From: 2-02-FULL-55-14 sp964534125
Lineage (GTDB): Bacteria > Bacteroidota > Ignavibacteria > UBA10030
NCBI GenBank assembly: GCA_964534125.1
Contig: CAZHOJ010000001.1
Location: 744,001-808,000, forward strand
DNA: 64,000 bases
Direction: 5' to 3'
Notes under the pieces: generated by a model
What the model was told of the DNA's origin: nothing
Seen by the model: the letters and a program-made list of their open reading frames with translations, nothing else
The model's database searches: none
Program-made: the position numbers and the translations under genes
Shown: one piece after another, positions 18,497 through 27,507 of the stretch
Position numbering within the stretch: position 1 is the stretch's first letter
Layout of the letters: each line of letters opens with the position of its first letter

Positions 18497-18743
18497 GATG
18501 CTGAGAGACGTCCTTCTGAAATTCGGGTGCAGTGACCGTCCGGATGAACTTGATCATGCCGCCAGCGATGCCGATGGCAGACCCGAGGAGCACACCCCAT
18601 GGCCCTGTGCCATATGTATCATCGATCCACCACCCGACGAAGAAGAAGAACAAGACGGCGACGGCCAACTGCATGCCAAGGCCGACGTATGGCGCGGCAC
18701 TCTGCAGTGAACTCCGCCACCATTGGCCATCCTGTTCTGTCAT
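18483..18743 (-). CDS. atpZ: AtpZ/AtpI family protein
   Basis: The 86-residue protein has two membrane helices. The pattern PYVGLGMQLAVAVLFFFFVG, then GWWIDD, then GSAIGIAGGMIKFIR matches the AtpZ/AtpI family, small proteins at the head of F-ATPase operons implicated in c-ring assembly or divalent-cation transport. The start overlaps the bactofilin stop by one base (TGATG), so the ATPase operon is translationally joined to the cell-shape gene upstream. Confidence 0.8.
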   Translation of the reverse strand: MTEQDGQWWRSSLQSAAPYVGLGMQLAVAVLFFFFVGWWIDDTYGTGPWGVLLGSAIGIAGGMIKFIRTVTAPEFQKDVSQHHEDH

Positions 18744-19099
18744 CAGTGGGTCTTGTCGTACTGGGCCCTGTCGGCCATCGAGACCCGCCCGTCGAACAAC
18801 GATCCTTCGTCGACGACCAGACGGAGCGCTTTGACATCGCCGCGGATGACAGACTTACCTTCGAACACCACCTTATCGGATGCCGAGATGCTGCCGCGCA
18901 CCTTGCCGCCCACGGTCACATTCTTGGCAACGATGTTCCCTTCCACCTCTCCCGACGTGCCGATGGCGATCGATTCGCTCGTCGTGATGTCCCCGACGAC
19001 CTTTCCGTCGATCCGCACACTCCCCTGACTGCGGAGCTTCCCTTCCATGACGGTCCCGGCAGCGACCAGATTGAGATCCTTCGAATCAGAGCGTGCCAC
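18743..19099 (-). CDS. Bactofilin
   Basis: The 118-residue protein is built almost entirely from the bactofilin right-handed beta-helix (polymer-forming cytoskeletal, DUF583). Repeats of about 17 residues carry the pattern G-x-h-x-G-x-h (AAGTVMEGKLRSQGSVRIDG, then GDITTSESIAIGTSGEVEG). Bactofilins assemble into membrane-associated filaments and position peptidoglycan hydrolases. The M23 peptidase gene lies 10 nt upstream on the same strand, the pairing seen in Helicobacter-like shape loci. Flanks beyond the helix are short. Confidence 0.92.
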   Translation of the reverse strand: MARSDSKDLNLVAAGTVMEGKLRSQGSVRIDGKVVGDITTSESIAIGTSGEVEGNIVAKNVTVGGKVRGSISASDKVVFEGKSVIRGDVKALRLVVDEGSLFDGRVSMADRAQYDKTH

Positions 19100-19109
19100 A
19101 GCGATGCCT

Positions 19110-19964
19110 TTATGACAATGGATTCAGGATATAGACCGCAGGGTCCCGCGGCGAGCCGTCCTTCCACACTTCGAAGTGCAGATGCGGCCCCAGGCTCGTC
19201 TCGCCCGTGTTGCCAAGACTTGCGATCGGCTCGCCCCGCCGCACGAACATGCCGGCGGCTTTCATGAGCGAGTGGTTATGCTTGTAAAACGACAGAAATC
19301 CGCCGGCGTGCGAGAGGATGATCGTATTACCGTCGTTCTGCGTCCAGCCTGAGAATACCACGTACCCATCAGCAGCCGCACGTACCGACGAACCCACACG
19401 ACCGGCAATATCGAGGCCGTAGTGTCCCTTCGACGGCTCATACCCCCTGGTCACATAGCCGTCCACAGGGAAGATGGCCGGGAATGTCGTCAGGGGCCGC
19501 TGCTCACGCGCTGAGGTCTCGCGCGTTGCGGACATGAAGCTCTCCTCTTCCAGGCCAAGCTCATCACCACCCTCTGCATTCATCGCGGCAACGTCCCGTG
19601 CAGGTGGAAGCGGCGTCGACGAGGGAAGAGCCTTCTCTCCGAGGGCGTTCCGCAACATGGCATTGTACGCGCGGAGCTCGACCAGCTGCCCCATGATGTC
19701 CGCCATGTGCTCCTTCAGCGCGATGATCTCCTTGCCATAGCGGTTCTCGATGCGCGGATTCGGGATGTCCATCCATCCGGAGACCGGTGTGTAGTACAGC
19801 AGCCCGACGAAGACGCCGACAGGAATGAGCAGGAGAATGACAATGAGCGACACCAATTGCCAGGGCGCGAAGCGTGCGCTGCGCGAACCCTCCGCTTCCT
19901 CATCGGGAACGAGCAGAAGCGTGAACTTCTTCTTGTACGATCTGTGGTGTTCCCGATCCGGCAT
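19110..19964 (-). CDS. M23 family peptidase (LytM domain), membrane-anchored
   Basis: The 284-residue protein has a cytoplasmic start, one transmembrane segment (about residues 33-55) and a coiled-coil stretch (about 70-105). A C-terminal LytM/M23 domain follows, with zinc motifs HYGLD and HLHFE. The usual YAHL catalytic region reads FYKHNHS. Such enzymes cut peptidoglycan crosslinks in the periplasm. Being paired with bactofilin suggests a cell-shape or division function. Confidence 0.92.
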   Translation of the reverse strand: MPDREHHRSYKKKFTLLLVPDEEAEGSRSARFAPWQLVSLIVILLLIPVGVFVGLLYYTPVSGWMDIPNPRIENRYGKEIIALKEHMADIMGQLVELRAYNAMLRNALGEKALPSSTPLPPARDVAAMNAEGGDELGLEEESFMSATRETSAREQRPLTTFPAIFPVDGYVTRGYEPSKGHYGLDIAGRVGSSVRAAADGYVVFSGWTQNDGNTIILSHAGGFLSFYKHNHSLMKAAGMFVRRGEPIASLGNTGETSLGPHLHFEVWKDGSPRDPAVYILNPLS

Positions 19965-20222
19965 GGAGAATGGTTAAAAATGAGGGCTTTACGGCCCAAA
20001 AACCATGAATTTGAATATATGAGTATTTTCAGGATGAGTCAACGAAAATTGGGACACCAGCACAGCAGGTGCGCCCCATCATAACCGTTCGATGTGTTCC
20101 TTGACTTCCCACCTGATTCTCGGTACCTTAAGAATTACCTGCTGTTGTCATTCCGGTTTCCGCTGCATGTCCCAACAGTGGTCCATGATCCTGGTTAGAC
20201 CCATTTTGGAGGGCACAACGCT
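19965..20222. other. Intergenic region between divergent genes
   Basis: These 258 nt separate the leftward M23-bactofilin-atp cluster from the rightward zinc-ribbon/rpsU pair, so promoters for both must lie here or close by. I could not identify convincing promoter boxes. GGAGGGC lies about 9 nt before the start codon at 20223. Confidence 0.4.
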
Positions 20223-20645
20223 ATGGCAAAGACGAAGTACATGATGCACGAGTGCGCGTACTGCCACAAGGAGACAAAGATGGAGCGGATCGGCGGGATG
20301 ACGCTCGAGGACGGGCAGGAGGATCCCTCCAAAGTGTGGTTCCGTTGCACCCGGTGCAAACATAGCGCCCTGATAACTCTGAACGCACCAGCACAGGAAA
20401 AGAAATCCAGCGGTCTTGATATCGACCGAAAAGCGTGCACCGAATACAGCGCAGAAAAGACCTTTTCAATCGGACAGGACATCTATCATCCGGGTCTGGA
20501 CGATGTCGGGCGGGTGCTCGGCAAGGACAAGACCTCTGGCGGTAGCCAATCCATCATCGTATCATTCGTCAACTCCGGCGAGCGGCGCCTCCTCGAGAAC
20601 TCAGAAGAGCTCCTCGTTGACGACGCACCGGACACAGCAGCATAG
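20223..20645 (+). CDS. Zinc-ribbon protein with a C-terminal small beta domain
   Basis: The 140-residue protein has an N-terminal zinc ribbon with CAYC (Cys11/14) and CTRC (Cys42/45). The second half, about residues 80-128, contains FSIGQDIYHPGLDDVGRVLG and SIIVSFVNSGERRLL. These resemble the small SH3-like/CarD-type fold in helicases and transcription-coupled factors, where a phrase like 'IYHxxxGxGxV' recurs. It may contact RNA polymerase or nucleic acid, but that is inference. It lies 24 nt before rpsU. Confidence 0.6.
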   Translation: MAKTKYMMHECAYCHKETKMERIGGMTLEDGQEDPSKVWFRCTRCKHSALITLNAPAQEKKSSGLDIDRKACTEYSAEKTFSIGQDIYHPGLDDVGRVLGKDKTSGGSQSIIVSFVNSGERRLLENSEELLVDDAPDTAA

Positions 20646-20669
20646 CAGACGCATAAGGGAGGTGATTCT

Positions 20670-20867
20670 TTGGTCGGCATCATCATTGGTGAGCGAGAAC
20701 CGATCGACCGCGCATTGAGACGATTCAAGAAGAAGTACGAGCGCTCCGGCATCCTCAAAGAGGTGAAGAAGCGCGCATTCTTTACGAAACCGTCTGTGAA
20801 GAAGCGGATGAAGCTCGCGAAGGCCATTCGACGCGCACAGCGCACAGCGATGGAAGCGCAGGTCTGA
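20670..20867 (+). CDS. rpsU: 30S ribosomal protein S21
   Basis: The 65-residue protein contains EREPIDRALRRFKKKYERSGIL, the S21 core, and a basic C-terminal helix. The start codon is TTG at 20670, preceded by GGGAGGTGAT, a full complement of the 16S 3' end, 3-4 nt away. S21 helps mRNA binding and initiation. The strong ribosome site with a non-ATG start suggests deliberate tuning of its level. Confidence 0.95.
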   Translation: MVGIIIGEREPIDRALRRFKKKYERSGILKEVKKRAFFTKPSVKKRMKLAKAIRRAQRTAMEAQV

Positions 20868-20920
20868 TCCTGCCTCTTCCGCTGTACCGTACACCTCCGT
20901 TGTCATAAGGACTATGCATG

Positions 20921-20950
20921 AAAAAGTCCGCCCACTGGGCGGACTTTTTC
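20921..20950. terminator. Bidirectional Rho-independent terminator
   Basis: AAAAAGTCCGCCCA, TGG and GCGGACTTTTT form a 9-bp GC-rich stem flanked by A5 and T5, so it can end transcription of rpsU (plus) and of the aminopeptidase gene (minus) that converge here. Confidence 0.93.
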
Positions 20951-20974
20951 TTTCTCTACGGCCCTGCACTGTCG

Positions 20975-22414
20975 TCAGCGCATGTCCTGGTTTCCGATGC
21001 CCTGCTCCTTCATGAGGAACTCGATCTTAGCCGGGTCCGTTGGCGACAACGCAGAGAGGACCTCGTTCCCATCCTCGGTGACGAGCACGACATCCTCGAT
21101 CCGCACGCCAACATTGACGTAGCCAGCTGGCACCCCCTCACTCCCCGCCGGGATGTAGATACCCGGCTCCACAGTATAGACCACTCCCGGTTCCAGCACC
21201 GACACACCCACATCGTGCACGTTCAGGCCGACCGCATGGCCAAGCCCATGCCAGTAGAATTTCCTGAACTCCCGTCCATCCTTCTTTGACACGAGGCCCA
21301 GGTCGACAAGTCCCTGCTCGATGATATCCTGTGACGCGGCCGTGATGTCGCTCCATGATGCCCCGGGCTTCATCATAGAGATGGCGGTCCTGTTCGCCTT
21401 CAGGACGACGTCGTAGATCGCGCGCTGCTCCTTCGTGAAGCGGCCGTTCGCCGGATACGTCCGCGTGATGTCGCTTGAGTACCCGCCCAGTTCCGCCGCA
21501 CAGTCTGCCAGCACGAGATCACCATCCCCGATCTTCTTCCGGTTCGTGTTGTAGTGGAGAATGCACGTGTTCTCGCCGGACCCGACGATGGAAGGATACC
21601 CAGGCGATTCCGCTCCGAGGCGTGCATACACGTATTCGTAGATGGCCTCGACCTCATATTCGTACATCCCGGGCTCGACCGACCGCATGGCCTCGTTATG
21701 TGCGAGAGCGCTGATGCGCGTCGCATCGCGCAGGAGCCGGATCTCCTCCGCATCCTTCCGTGCGCGCATTGAAGAGATCAGGGGCGTCGGGTCACGCTGC
21801 TCGACGCGACCGGAGAATCGTTCGAGCATCGACCGCACCGGCTGCATCGTCACGGCGATCCCGCCATGGAAGTCCGAGCGGAACGGAGGGATATAGATGC
21901 GTTCGATGCCCCCTGACATCATGATGCGGGGCAGCATCGCCTCCAATTGATCTATGGTCGTCGCATATTCCAATCCCCTCACGCCCATTGCCCCCTCGGG
22001 GCCATACATCCGGCCATCCCACCGCTCCCTGCGTGCATCCCGCTGCTGGACGAACAGAATCTCCCGGGCGGTCACCTGCTTCTCAGGATCGTTCGGGTCT
22101 GGTACCCGCACCCCTTGTGGTGCAAGCACGAGGACGGCGTTGGGCTCGGGAAAGCCAGTCAGGTAGAACAGATGATCGTCCTGCCGATAGGGATACTCCA
22201 CGTCGTTGTTCCGGGTCCTGACAGGACCGGCATACAGAAGGACGATCGCGTTCTCCCCCACACTTGCCATGAGGGAATCGCGCCGCGCCTTCAGCAGGTC
22301 ATTCGCAACGGGGCGGTCGTCGTACTCCAACGCATCCAGGCGGGACTGTGCGCCAGCGACGGAGGCGAGGATGAGCAGAACAATGAGCAGATACTGGTGT
22401 CTGAGAGAGAACAT
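20975..22414 (-). CDS. Exported Xaa-Pro aminopeptidase (M24B)
   Basis: The 479-residue protein has an N-terminal signal peptide (residues 1-22, ending AGA-Q). An aminopeptidase P N-terminal domain follows (EYPYRQDDHLFYLTGFPEPNA), then a pita-bread M24 catalytic domain. Metal ligands are Asp in LADCAAELGGYSSD and SSDITRTY, His in HGLGHAVGLNVHD, Glu in EPGIYIP and Glu in GVRIEDVVLV. All five are present, so it should be active, removing N-terminal residues from peptides with proline in position 2. Export makes a role in extracellular or periplasmic peptide use likely. Confidence 0.93.
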   Translation of the reverse strand: MFSLRHQYLLIVLLILASVAGAQSRLDALEYDDRPVANDLLKARRDSLMASVGENAIVLLYAGPVRTRNNDVEYPYRQDDHLFYLTGFPEPNAVLVLAPQGVRVPDPNDPEKQVTAREILFVQQRDARRERWDGRMYGPEGAMGVRGLEYATTIDQLEAMLPRIMMSGGIERIYIPPFRSDFHGGIAVTMQPVRSMLERFSGRVEQRDPTPLISSMRARKDAEEIRLLRDATRISALAHNEAMRSVEPGMYEYEVEAIYEYVYARLGAESPGYPSIVGSGENTCILHYNTNRKKIGDGDLVLADCAAELGGYSSDITRTYPANGRFTKEQRAIYDVVLKANRTAISMMKPGASWSDITAASQDIIEQGLVDLGLVSKKDGREFRKFYWHGLGHAVGLNVHDVGVSVLEPGVVYTVEPGIYIPAGSEGVPAGYVNVGVRIEDVVLVTEDGNEVLSALSPTDPAKIEFLMKEQGIGNQDMR

Positions 22415-22450
22415 ACAATCTCCGGAGAGAGCGGTGGTCGATACGAACTA

Positions 22451-25276
22451 CTAGCGGATGAGGGCAGCCTTCGTCACACTCGACGAGGCGGACGTGCGGG
22501 CGACGATGAGGTACACGCCTGTGGCGCTGGCTGTCCCCCGGTCGTCCCTTCCATCCCAGATGAACGGATTGGACGTTCCTGCAGCCAACCAGGAATTGGC
22601 AACGCGCCTGATACGCCTGCCCGCAATATCATAGACGTCTATCGTCACACGGCCTGCCTCCGGAACCGAAACGGTGACAGCAGTGCCGGCGTTGAACGGA
22701 TTCGGGAAGTTCTCCGAGAGAGCAAATGTCTGAGGTACGACCGGGGGCGGGACCACCGGTGGAGGCTTGACCACGGGAATGGTGGCAGAGAATGCGCCGC
22801 GGCCGTGTGTGCCGACAACGACATGACCATCGGAATATCGAACGTCGATCATGTTCACGACCGTATATCCAACGGTCCCTGTGCCTTCGTGCTGCCAGAT
22901 GGTCCCGGCTCCCGCGAGAGACCGGGTCGTGTAGAGACCGGTGCTCGTCGCCGCGAAGTAGTGGTAAGCGGTCGAATCCGGGAGCATTGACACCCACCGA
23001 ACTGACGGGCCATTTCCGCTCCCATCGGCGTTCTCCTCCAGGTTTCCGGAGACATCGTTCCATGACGAACCGCCGTCGGCTGTGGCGAAGATGCTCGGAA
23101 CGCCATAGTTCGAGAAGCACACGACAACGTGATCGGCATTGTACGGATCGACAGCGATGGATGACACATACGCTGCGCCCGGGAAGGTCGAGGCGACGGA
23201 CAGGTCCACGGCCGCGGGTACGCCATTATGTGCACCAACAAGCTTGTAGACCCTCCCGGCTGACGAGCCGACATACAAGATACCTACGGGTTCCTTCGAA
23301 GCCCCAAGAGCTGTGACGCTCGCTCCAGAGATCTCCGGCTGGAGAACCTTCACCCAATTCACGGCCGCAGGGTCGGAGGAGCCGAGCGGGATCTGGGCAA
23401 GGTTCGAGTTCCGCCAGACGGTCGCTCCACCGGCCATGTACATTCTGCTTGGCTCGGCAGGGTCGAGGAGATACGGATTGATGAACAGGTACCCCGTTCC
23501 GCCGGACGGATCGATCCGGCCTTGTCCGTTCTCGGAGATCTTGTATGTCACGCCGTTCTGGAAAGAGACATACAGGACTTCCCCGCCGGGTTCGACCTGG
23601 CAAAATGAACCATCACCTCCGGCGACCTCGTCCCAGGGGCTCATGACGTTACTGGTGACGGTATACCATGTACCATTGTCCTGCATACCGCCGACGACGG
23701 TCAGGTCACCACCCGTTCCAGGATCCAGAGTCACAGTGTAGAACTGAGTGGTATAGTATCCGCGGTTGAGAGCGGTCCAGACGACGGAGATAGCCGCGGC
23801 ATCATTGGTGCGGAATACGCCACCATCGTTCCCATTGTACAGGATGTTTGGGTCGGCTGGATGGAAGAGAAGCGCATGATGATCGGGATGGTTGTTCGTG
23901 TACCGCCCGTATGTGTTCGGAGTGGCATAGCCCCCGATGCGCGTCCATGTGCCCGCCGTCTGACCTCCATTGTTGGAACGGTACAGATTGATGGCCCCGA
24001 TATAGACCATATCGGGGTCGGTCGGATGTACTGCGACGACAAGGTCGTAAGACGTCTGGGAGCCGAAGACGGCATTCCCATCGAGCCCATTCTCATTCGG
24101 CAGGAAGGCAGACCGGTTCTCCCATGCTCCGCCCGAACCGGAGCCGTCACCGGAGAGGAAAGTGTATTTCCACAGCATATGTCCCGTCGGGCCTGTGTCC
24201 GGCGTCTCGGCAAGGAAGTACACAACATCGGGATCTGAGGGGGCAAAGGCCGCGACCACTCTATTATAATCAGTGGGCCAGGCGGGAGGAATGATGTTCA
24301 CCCACGTCAGGCCGTCCGGCGAGCGCCATATCCCCTTGTGTGTGGCGTTGGTATTGGCGGAGACCAGGTTCTTGCTGCTCAGCGTGGCGTAGAACACACC
24401 ACCGGGCGTGCTGATGACATCGGTGTACCGGGGGCCGGCATCATTCACGATCGTCCCGAGCTGTATCGACCATGTCAGTCCGCCGTCCGTCGATGTCTGA
24501 ATGGTCCCCAGCGTGGCTGCAACGACGATATCGCGGGACAGGTCCGTGCGGCTCAAAGCGATGTTCCAGACATAGTCGAACGGCTGGTCGAAGAAGACAT
24601 TCGCAGTCGATGTGGACGCCAGTTTGTTCCAGGTCAGGCCGTTGTCGGTCGATTTGAAGATACCGTCGCCGCGATAGAGGCTGCCTCCGCCACCGGAGGC
24701 CGAATTACCTCGAAGTTCGCCAGTGCCGTAGTACCACGTGTCCTGCCTGCCGGAGCGGAGATCCTGTGCGAGACACGTCGTGCTCTGGATATCATTGAAC
24801 GGAGCGACCTTCTGCCACGATGATCCTGCATCGGTGGAGCGCCACATCCCGCCTGACACGCCGCCGGCGAGCATCACTTCCGGATCCCGTGGGTCGATGC
24901 CGAGAGCACGTGTGCGGCCTCCCACGTTGAAGGGACCGCGCTGGGCCCAATTTGCCGTCAGTGCGCCTTCACCCTTGCGAAGGCCCGTTATTCGTGATGG
25001 GAGCTTTTGGGAGAATGCGAGCTCCCGATCCCGTATCTGTGGAGGCACCACACCCGTGTTCGGATCGTGGAGTCTCATCCATTCGTAGTAGTCCCTGCCG
25101 GAGAGGTCCTCACCGTTCCCCAGGCTCGCCGGCATGTGGTTGATGGTCTTCTTCGATACATATGCCCCGTGCCATGCCGGCCTGTGGGTCTGCAGACGGC
25201 CATTCCAGACGAGAGAAAAGCTCGCAGCGAAGACCAGCAGAACGATGACGGATCGTATAAGCGTCAGCCTTCTCAT
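22451..25276 (-). CDS. Large secreted beta-propeller protein with T9SS sorting domain
   Basis: The 941-residue protein starts at MRRLTLIRSVIVLLVFAASF (ATG 25276), an N-terminal signal or anchor; the longer frame overlaps the preceding gene. The body is a series of BNR/sortilin-like blades with repeated Asp-box patterns (STDGGLTW, SPDGLTW, STDAGSSW, TADGGSSW), as in VPS10-type photosystem-stability or sialidase-like proteins. A proline-rich linker (about 845-855) leads to a type A T9SS C-terminal domain with ENFPNPFNAGTAVTVSVPEAG and IDVYDIAGRRI. It is predicted to be displayed or released at the cell surface. No catalytic residues are clear. Confidence 0.88.
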   Translation of the reverse strand: MRRLTLIRSVIVLLVFAASFSLVWNGRLQTHRPAWHGAYVSKKTINHMPASLGNGEDLSGRDYYEWMRLHDPNTGVVPPQIRDRELAFSQKLPSRITGLRKGEGALTANWAQRGPFNVGGRTRALGIDPRDPEVMLAGGVSGGMWRSTDAGSSWQKVAPFNDIQSTTCLAQDLRSGRQDTWYYGTGELRGNSASGGGGSLYRGDGIFKSTDNGLTWNKLASTSTANVFFDQPFDYVWNIALSRTDLSRDIVVAATLGTIQTSTDGGLTWSIQLGTIVNDAGPRYTDVISTPGGVFYATLSSKNLVSANTNATHKGIWRSPDGLTWVNIIPPAWPTDYNRVVAAFAPSDPDVVYFLAETPDTGPTGHMLWKYTFLSGDGSGSGGAWENRSAFLPNENGLDGNAVFGSQTSYDLVVAVHPTDPDMVYIGAINLYRSNNGGQTAGTWTRIGGYATPNTYGRYTNNHPDHHALLFHPADPNILYNGNDGGVFRTNDAAAISVVWTALNRGYYTTQFYTVTLDPGTGGDLTVVGGMQDNGTWYTVTSNVMSPWDEVAGGDGSFCQVEPGGEVLYVSFQNGVTYKISENGQGRIDPSGGTGYLFINPYLLDPAEPSRMYMAGGATVWRNSNLAQIPLGSSDPAAVNWVKVLQPEISGASVTALGASKEPVGILYVGSSAGRVYKLVGAHNGVPAAVDLSVASTFPGAAYVSSIAVDPYNADHVVVCFSNYGVPSIFATADGGSSWNDVSGNLEENADGSGNGPSVRWVSMLPDSTAYHYFAATSTGLYTTRSLAGAGTIWQHEGTGTVGYTVVNMIDVRYSDGHVVVGTHGRGAFSATIPVVKPPPVVPPPVVPQTFALSENFPNPFNAGTAVTVSVPEAGRVTIDVYDIAGRRIRRVANSWLAAGTSNPFIWDGRDDRGTASATGVYLIVARTSASSSVTKAALIR

Positions 25277-25277
25277 A

Positions 25278-25880
25278 TCACCAGAAGCGTTCCTCTTTCC
25301 AGGGGTCTGCGCTGTTGCTATACCCGTTCTGTTCCCAGAATCCCGGTTTGTCCTTTGACAGGAACTCCAGGCCGCTGAGCCACTTTGCGCCCTTCCAGGC
25401 ATATCGGCGTGGCGTGAAGACTCGCACTGGCCCCCCATGCGCTGCATCCAGGGGCTCGCCATTGACGCTATGGACCAGCATCACATCCTCGTCGGTCATC
25501 CACTTCAGGGGAAGGTTGGTCGTGTACCCGCCATAGGCGTGCTGGAGAACGAACTTCGCGTCCGGCTGCACACGTAATTCTTTGAGAAGATCGCGGAAGA
25601 AAACTCCCTCCCATTCATCACCGAACCGACTCCAATGAGTCACGCAATGGAAGTCCGCTCTGAGTCTCTTCTGCGGAAGGGCCTTGAATCCGTCCCATGT
25701 CCATGTCCGTTCGTCAACGAGCCCCCACACACGGAGCTTCCAGTCCTTGTGCGGGATGTGCTGCGTCTCTCCGTACGTCAGTACGGGGAACTTGTCCGTT
25801 GCATTCTGTCCCGGGGGAAGCTTGGGATTCCCGTACGCGTTGACGCCTTCAACAGTCTTCTTTTTCTCGAACAGTCCCAT
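25278..25880 (-). CDS. Sulfite oxidase-like molybdopterin oxidoreductase (cytoplasmic form)
   Basis: The 200-residue protein has the oxidoreductase molybdopterin-binding fold. The Mo-ligand Cys79 lies in DFHCVTHWSRFGDEWEGV. The Arg-containing GGPVRVFTPRRYAWKGAKW block binds the cofactor. It has no Tat signal and no haem or dimerisation domain, so it is a minimal, soluble member, unlike periplasmic YedY/MsrP. Its neighbours moaA, moaE, moaD and moeA make Moco and support the assignment. Electron partner and substrate are unknown. Confidence 0.88.
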   Translation of the reverse strand: MGLFEKKKTVEGVNAYGNPKLPPGQNATDKFPVLTYGETQHIPHKDWKLRVWGLVDERTWTWDGFKALPQKRLRADFHCVTHWSRFGDEWEGVFFRDLLKELRVQPDAKFVLQHAYGGYTTNLPLKWMTDEDVMLVHSVNGEPLDAAHGGPVRVFTPRRYAWKGAKWLSGLEFLSKDKPGFWEQNGYSNSADPWKEERFW

Positions 25881-25970
25881 ACATATCCTGGTGCGGGAAC
25901 GCAGTGTTCATGCAGGGCATCCTCCCTGCACCTTGTGACCCAAATTTCCGTCCCCTTGTTGAATGGACGC

Positions 25971-26486
25971 CTATGATCCTTCCCTCATTTTCTGCATGAG
26001 CTCCATTTGCTGGCGTATCGTCTCGAAATCGGCGGATCGATGCGTGAAAACGACCCTCCAGAGCCGGTCCTGCCGTTCCAGGATATACGTGGTCGGGAGG
26101 AATTCATCGATGGGATATCCGTTGAGCATGTACTCCTGCCGGACGATGCAGCTCACGACGGCGCCATCCCCGAATACGCGGGATTCGACATTTTCCACCA
26201 TGTTGATGTACTCCGTCACTTTCCCGACTCCTCCGATCGCACGGGCTCGGGCCGTGTCGATGGGCTCTTCCGTCCCCCAGTAGGTCACGTAGCGTCCTTT
26301 GCGGTCGAACACCCTGTCGAATGCGCCAGCGAGATCGGCATCCCGGCCCTGGTACGCAGCCTCCAGGACCCTGTGATACCCCTTGATGATCTCCTCCACG
26401 GCCTCCTTATCCCGGGCAGGATCGGGTCCATTCTGACAACCGACGATGAGAAGAAGGATCAATGCTGCAAGCCAGCGCGCACTCAT
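25971..26486 (-). CDS. Lipoprotein with an NTF2/SnoaL-like domain
   Basis: The 171-residue protein has a lipobox LIVGC (Cys at about 17). A cone-shaped NTF2-like domain follows (ARDKEAVEEIIKGYHRVLEAAYQGRDADLAGAF, then YILERQDRLWRVVFTHRS), as in DUF4440/SnoaL ketosteroid-isomerase-like proteins. No catalytic Asp/His pair can be assigned. It lies 1 nt after the moaA stop on the same strand. Confidence 0.65.
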   Translation of the reverse strand: MSARWLAALILLLIVGCQNGPDPARDKEAVEEIIKGYHRVLEAAYQGRDADLAGAFDRVFDRKGRYVTYWGTEEPIDTARARAIGGVGKVTEYINMVENVESRVFGDGAVVSCIVRQEYMLNGYPIDEFLPTTYILERQDRLWRVVFTHRSADFETIRQQMELMQKMREGS

Positions 26487-26487
26487 G

Positions 26488-27507
26488 TTATCCTCCGATC
26501 TGTGACATGGTCCGTTGTGGCCGGACGAAGCCGGCCTGGTTGATGAGATGTCCTTTTTCCTTCCGCTGAACCGCGGCGATGATCATCTCCGCAATGGTTT
26601 CATCCGGCACGCCTGATCGTACGAGCGTGCGAAGGTCGGTCTCGTCCAGCGAGAAAAGACAGGTGCGTAATTTCCCGTCCGAGGTAAGCCGCACGCGGTT
26701 GCAGGCCGAGCAGAATGGCTCCGAAACAGAATTGATGAATCCGACCTCACCGATGCCGTCCCCGAACGCGAAGCGGTCCGCAGGCTGTTCCCCCATACGC
26801 TCGACAGGGACAAGCGGCACGCCGATCTCCTGCTCCATGCGACGTCTTACTTCTTCGCCGCGCACGACCTTTGAGATGTCCCAGCCATCCTCCATTCCGA
26901 TGGGCATGTACTCGATGAACCGGGGAATGAATCCGCGGTCACGGGCAAGACGGGCGAACCGGGGAATATCCCCATCATTCACGCCACGAATCAGCACAGC
27001 ATTGATCTTGACGGGTGTGAGGCCGGCTGCCGCTGCTGCCTCTACGCCTTCCCAGACCGTTGTGAAGGAGGTCCTGCGGGTCATATCTTCGAACGTCTTC
27101 GGGTCCAGGGAGTCGAGGCTGACATTGATCCTCGTCAGTCCGGCCGCTTTGAGGTCCCGTGCCTGGTCCTTGAGAAAGTACCCGTTCGTGGTCATCGCAA
27201 TATCGTGGATACCATCGATGCCGGCGATCATTTCAACCAAATGATGCAGGTCCTTCCGCATGAGCGGCTCGCCGCCGGTAAGGCGTACCTTCTTTACGCC
27301 AAGGCCGGCGAAGATACGCACACTGCGCGCGATCTCTTCGTACGTCAGCAACTCGTCCCTCTTCATCCATTGCATCCCCTCCTCGGGCATGCAATAGCTA
27401 CAGCGGAAATTGCAGCGGTCGGTCACGGAGATGCGGAGGTTGGTGACGGTGCGGCCGTAGGAATCAAGCAAGTGCGGAGTGCGGAGTGCGGAGCGCGGAC
27501 TATCCAT
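26488..27507 (-). CDS. moaA: GTP 3',8-cyclase MoaA
   Basis: The 339-residue radical-SAM enzyme starts Moco synthesis. The N-terminal cluster is CNFRCSYC (Cys32, 36, 39), and LRISVTDRCNF and TGGEPLMRKDL are typical. The C-terminal cluster is in FCSACNRVRLTSDGKLRTCLF, and the protein ends in IGG, the conserved GG tail. The start at 27507 (MDSPRSALRTPHLL) is the first sensible ATG and overlaps moaE by 8 nt. The first 12 codons fall in a short GTGCGGA tandem repeat, so the true start could be slightly downstream. Confidence 0.95.
   Translation of the reverse strand: MDSPRSALRTPHLLDSYGRTVTNLRISVTDRCNFRCSYCMPEEGMQWMKRDELLTYEEIARSVRIFAGLGVKKVRLTGGEPLMRKDLHHLVEMIAGIDGIHDIAMTTNGYFLKDQARDLKAAGLTRINVSLDSLDPKTFEDMTRRTSFTTVWEGVEAAAAAGLTPVKINAVLIRGVNDGDIPRFARLARDRGFIPRFIEYMPIGMEDGWDISKVVRGEEVRRRMEQEIGVPLVPVERMGEQPADRFAFGDGIGEVGFINSVSEPFCSACNRVRLTSDGKLRTCLFSLDETDLRTLVRSGVPDETIAEMIIAAVQRKEKGHLINQAGFVRPQRTMSQIGG

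Noticed and set aside
25277..25462. N-terminal extension of the beta-propeller protein
   Set aside because: Overlaps the sulfite-oxidase-like gene; signal peptide starts at 25276.
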